NCBI GenBank assembly: GCA_002292325.1
Contig: DBBR01000060.1
Location: 1 to 14,026, forward strand
DNA: 14,026 nt
Direction of reading: 5' to 3'
Origin: Flavobacteriales bacterium UBA979
GTDB taxonomy: Bacteria > Bacteroidota > Bacteroidia > Flavobacteriales_D > Sanyastnellaceae
Shown: piece by piece, positions 12,320-14,026 of the stretch
Position numbering within the stretch: the stretch's first letter is position 1
Layout: every line of letters begins with the position of its first letter
Program-made: the position numbers and the translations under genes
Notes under the pieces: generated by a model
What the model saw: the letters and a program-made list of their open reading frames with translations, nothing else
Told to the model about the DNA's origin: nothing
The model's database searches: none

Positions 12320-14026
12320 ATGGGATCAAAGCAGGTTAACAGTGCGATCGCGATCGCGTGTGCTTGGTTCATGGGGCCTTCTGTGTCTGCGCAAGATTCC
12401 GATTTCACCGTGGCTCAGTTGGATTCCATTTACAGCAGACTCGAAGAACGTGTTTTGCTCATTGAAGAGGCGGAGGTCCGAGCAACCTTCCGCGACGCCG
12501 CCCGGCCTTCAATGGTTCCTTCGAAACTCATTGAAGCGAAGAAATTGGATCAAATCCCCGCTGCTTCGCGCATCGAGGCTTTGTCCGCGTTGCCTGGAGT
12601 GAACATGGTTTCGAACGGAGGCGGAACCATGCGTCCGGTGATCCGCGGACTTTCAGGCATGCGCGTGGCGACCCTGTTCAATGGTGCGCGCATCGAAAGT
12701 CAAGCCTGGGGTGAATACCATGGCATTTACCTGCCCGAAGAGGGTGTGAGGGCCGTTGAAGTCATTCGAGGACCGGCGACTTTGGCCTTTGGATCGGATG
12801 CTTATGGTGGCGTGCTCAATTTTATTCCCAACGCTCCATTGACCGAGCAAGGGCGCGAGAGTCGACTCAGCCTGAGTGGTTTTTCTGCCACTTCCGGCTG
12901 GCAGCTGACCGGGGCCACAGAAAAGCGCAGCAAAACCACCTTTCATGCCTTCCGCGGCGGTTATAAAGAGCACGCTAATTACCAACTCCCCTCGGGAGAG
13001 CAGGTTTCCAACTCAGCGTATCAGCAGTTCTTTGGACAGGGCACGTTTGGATACATTCGTCCCTGGGGTGTGATTGAAGGGGCTTATTCAAGTGCCTACA
13101 ATTCGGCTGGCTTAATCGGCCATGACGGCTGGCAACAATCCGGTGATCATCTGATGACAACATCGGTGCGATGGAATTGGAAGAATTGGGACTTCATGCC
13201 GAGGTTTTCTTACCAACTCAACCACCGAAAGGAGTTCGAAGCAGCCCGAGGAACGGTCTCAAATGAAGATTCTACGTCCGTCGAGGAGCTGGTCTTGGAC
13301 ATCAGCCTGCGAACCTTGAGGTTTGACGTAACAGCGCACCGCGAAGTGCTGGGCGCTTGGACATCGACCCTGGGATTGCAGGGTTTTTCTACGGACAGCC
13401 GCTTCGATCTTGACGGCGATGTCGTTCTGGTTCACGAACCTTTGATTCCCAACTCTGGAGCAAATGAGGTGGGCGTCTTCACCGTTTGGAGCCGGGAGCA
13501 CTCGGACGCGGGTGTGCAGTTTTCAGGGCGGTTGGATCGCCGGTTAACCTTTACTGCAGTTGCGTTAGACGGGTTGAACCCCGAAGAATCTAGGGTGGAT
13601 TACTTGGGTGCGGTTTCGGCAGGGGCGCATTGGAAGTTGGCACCGCAAGTGGTGATGCGAATGCACGCCACGCACAGTGAACGCGTGCCGGGTTTGTCGG
13701 AGTTGTATAGCAACGGCGTGCACCATTGTGCATTTCGATTTGAACAGGGGAATGCCCTCTTACAAAAGGAGCGCAGCTTCAACGTGGAGACGCGTCTAGA
13801 ATGGAAGCATACATGGGGCAATATTGAAGCATCGGTTTACCAGAACACCATCAATGATTACGTGCAAATTGCTCCAACTGGTAGCACTGCTGAGGGGTGG
13901 GAAGTCTATGCCTGGGAGGCCACGGATGCACTGTTCCGGGGAGTGGAAATTGCGGGAAATTTTGCTGCACCACACTGGAAGCACGTGCACATGGATTATG
14001 CTTTTTCAGCGGTGGATGCCCGAAAT
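12320..14026 (+). CDS. TonB-dependent outer-membrane receptor, C-terminus cut by window edge
   Basis: An open frame of 569 residues that runs off the right edge; the family usually has 650-850. A signal peptide ends near residue 24 (SVSA before QDSDF). There is a short coiled-looking segment at 31-56 and no carboxypeptidase-like N-terminal domain. The plug domain spans about 66-170: IPAASRIEALSALPGVNMVS (79-98), RPVIRGLSGMRVATLFNG (105-122), then WGEYHG (130-135) and VEVIRGPATLAFGSDAYGGV (146-165). Alternating beta strands follow, as in the 22-stranded barrel. The plug with GGTMRPVIRGL and the WGEYHG loop recalls receptors for metals or metal complexes such as ZnuD-like proteins, but the substrate is not determined by this. 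It may be expressed from its own promoter; the preceding small gene ends 94 bases before. Confidence 0.9.
   Translation, partial: MGSKQVNSAIAIACAWFMGPSVSAQDSDFTVAQLDSIYSRLEERVLLIEEAEVRATFRDAARPSMVPSKLIEAKKLDQIPAASRIEALSALPGVNMVSNGGGTMRPVIRGLSGMRVATLFNGARIESQAWGEYHGIYLPEEGVRAVEVIRGPATLAFGSDAYGGVLNFIPNAPLTEQGRESRLSLSGFSATSGWQLTGATEKRSKTTFHAFRGGYKEHANYQLPSGEQVSNSAYQQFFGQGTFGYIRPWGVIEGAYSSAYNSAGLIGHDGWQQSGDHLMTTSVRWNWKNWDFMPRFSYQLNHRKEFEAARGTVSNEDSTSVEELVLDISLRTLRFDVTAHREVLGAWTSTLGLQGFSTDSRFDLDGDVVLVHEPLIPNSGANEVGVFTVWSREHSDAGVQFSGRLDRRLTFTAVALDGLNPEESRVDYLGAVSAGAHWKLAPQVVMRMHATHSERVPGLSELYSNGVHHCAFRFEQGNALLQKERSFNVETRLEWKHTWGNIEASVYQNTINDYVQIAPTGSTAEGWEVYAWEATDALFRGVEIAGNFAAPHWKHVHMDYAFSAVDARN

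Noticed and set aside
12344..12357. Overlapping GCGATCGC palindromes
   Set aside because: They encode Ala-Ile-Ala-Ile-Ala in the receptor signal peptide, and no second cluster is seen; a chance result of codon choice.

Overview
The window comes from a member of the Bacteroidota, most likely a free-living and perhaps marine Flavobacteriales-like lineage. Two proteins end in type A sorting tails of the type IX secretion system (T9SS). A third ends in the gliding-motility/CHU_C type B sorting domain. Several cytoplasmic proteins (the histone-deacetylase-like enzyme, the CNHC thioredoxin-family protein, the cyclophilin with an extended loop) have the form usual in this phylum. Shine-Dalgarno sequences are weak or absent, and three upstream regions carry the Bacteroidota -7 promoter form TAnnTTTG. 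Base composition is close to balanced. The exact genus cannot be read from the sequence. Coding density is very high and no stretch over 300 bases lacks a gene. I saw no tRNA, rRNA, CRISPR array or transposon.

Layout. Positions 1-923 (minus) hold most of an AtoE-type short-chain fatty acid transporter, cut by the window edge. A divergent phospholipid N-methyltransferase-like gene follows (962-1525, plus). It converges on a large secreted adhesin-like protein (1531-3882, minus) with an IgGFc-binding-like N-terminal region, a PKD domain and a CHU_C tail. From 3970 to 8976 six plus-strand genes form a tight run with gaps of 4-9 bases or overlaps of 4-8: an exported alpha/beta-hydrolase-like protein lacking the nucleophile serine, a CDP-alcohol phosphatidyltransferase, a CdsA-like cytidylyltransferase, a PlsC-like acyltransferase, a T9SS-exported Kazal protein and a histone-deacetylase-family enzyme. 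A cyclophilin-type isomerase follows at 9022-9738.

A minus-strand group covers 9752-11863. In transcription order it holds a thioredoxin-family protein, a small cysteine-rich lipoprotein and a secreted T9SS protein. The thioredoxin-like domain of the T9SS protein resembles iodothyronine deiodinase, with cysteine at the selenocysteine position. On the plus strand come a small antibiotic-biosynthesis-monooxygenase-like gene (11909-12193), whose last quarter appears frameshifted, and a TonB-dependent receptor (12320 onward) cut by the right edge.

The most interesting unit is the lipid module. The transferase has Asn at the first and third Asp positions of its catalytic motif, and the CdsA-like partner has Asn in place of Asp in its family signature. 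Together with the hydrolase-like protein and the acyltransferase this looks like a dedicated, chemically uncharacterised phospholipid pathway, comparable in composition to the poorly understood ynbABCD locus of E. coli. That comparison is from memory and was not tested by a search.
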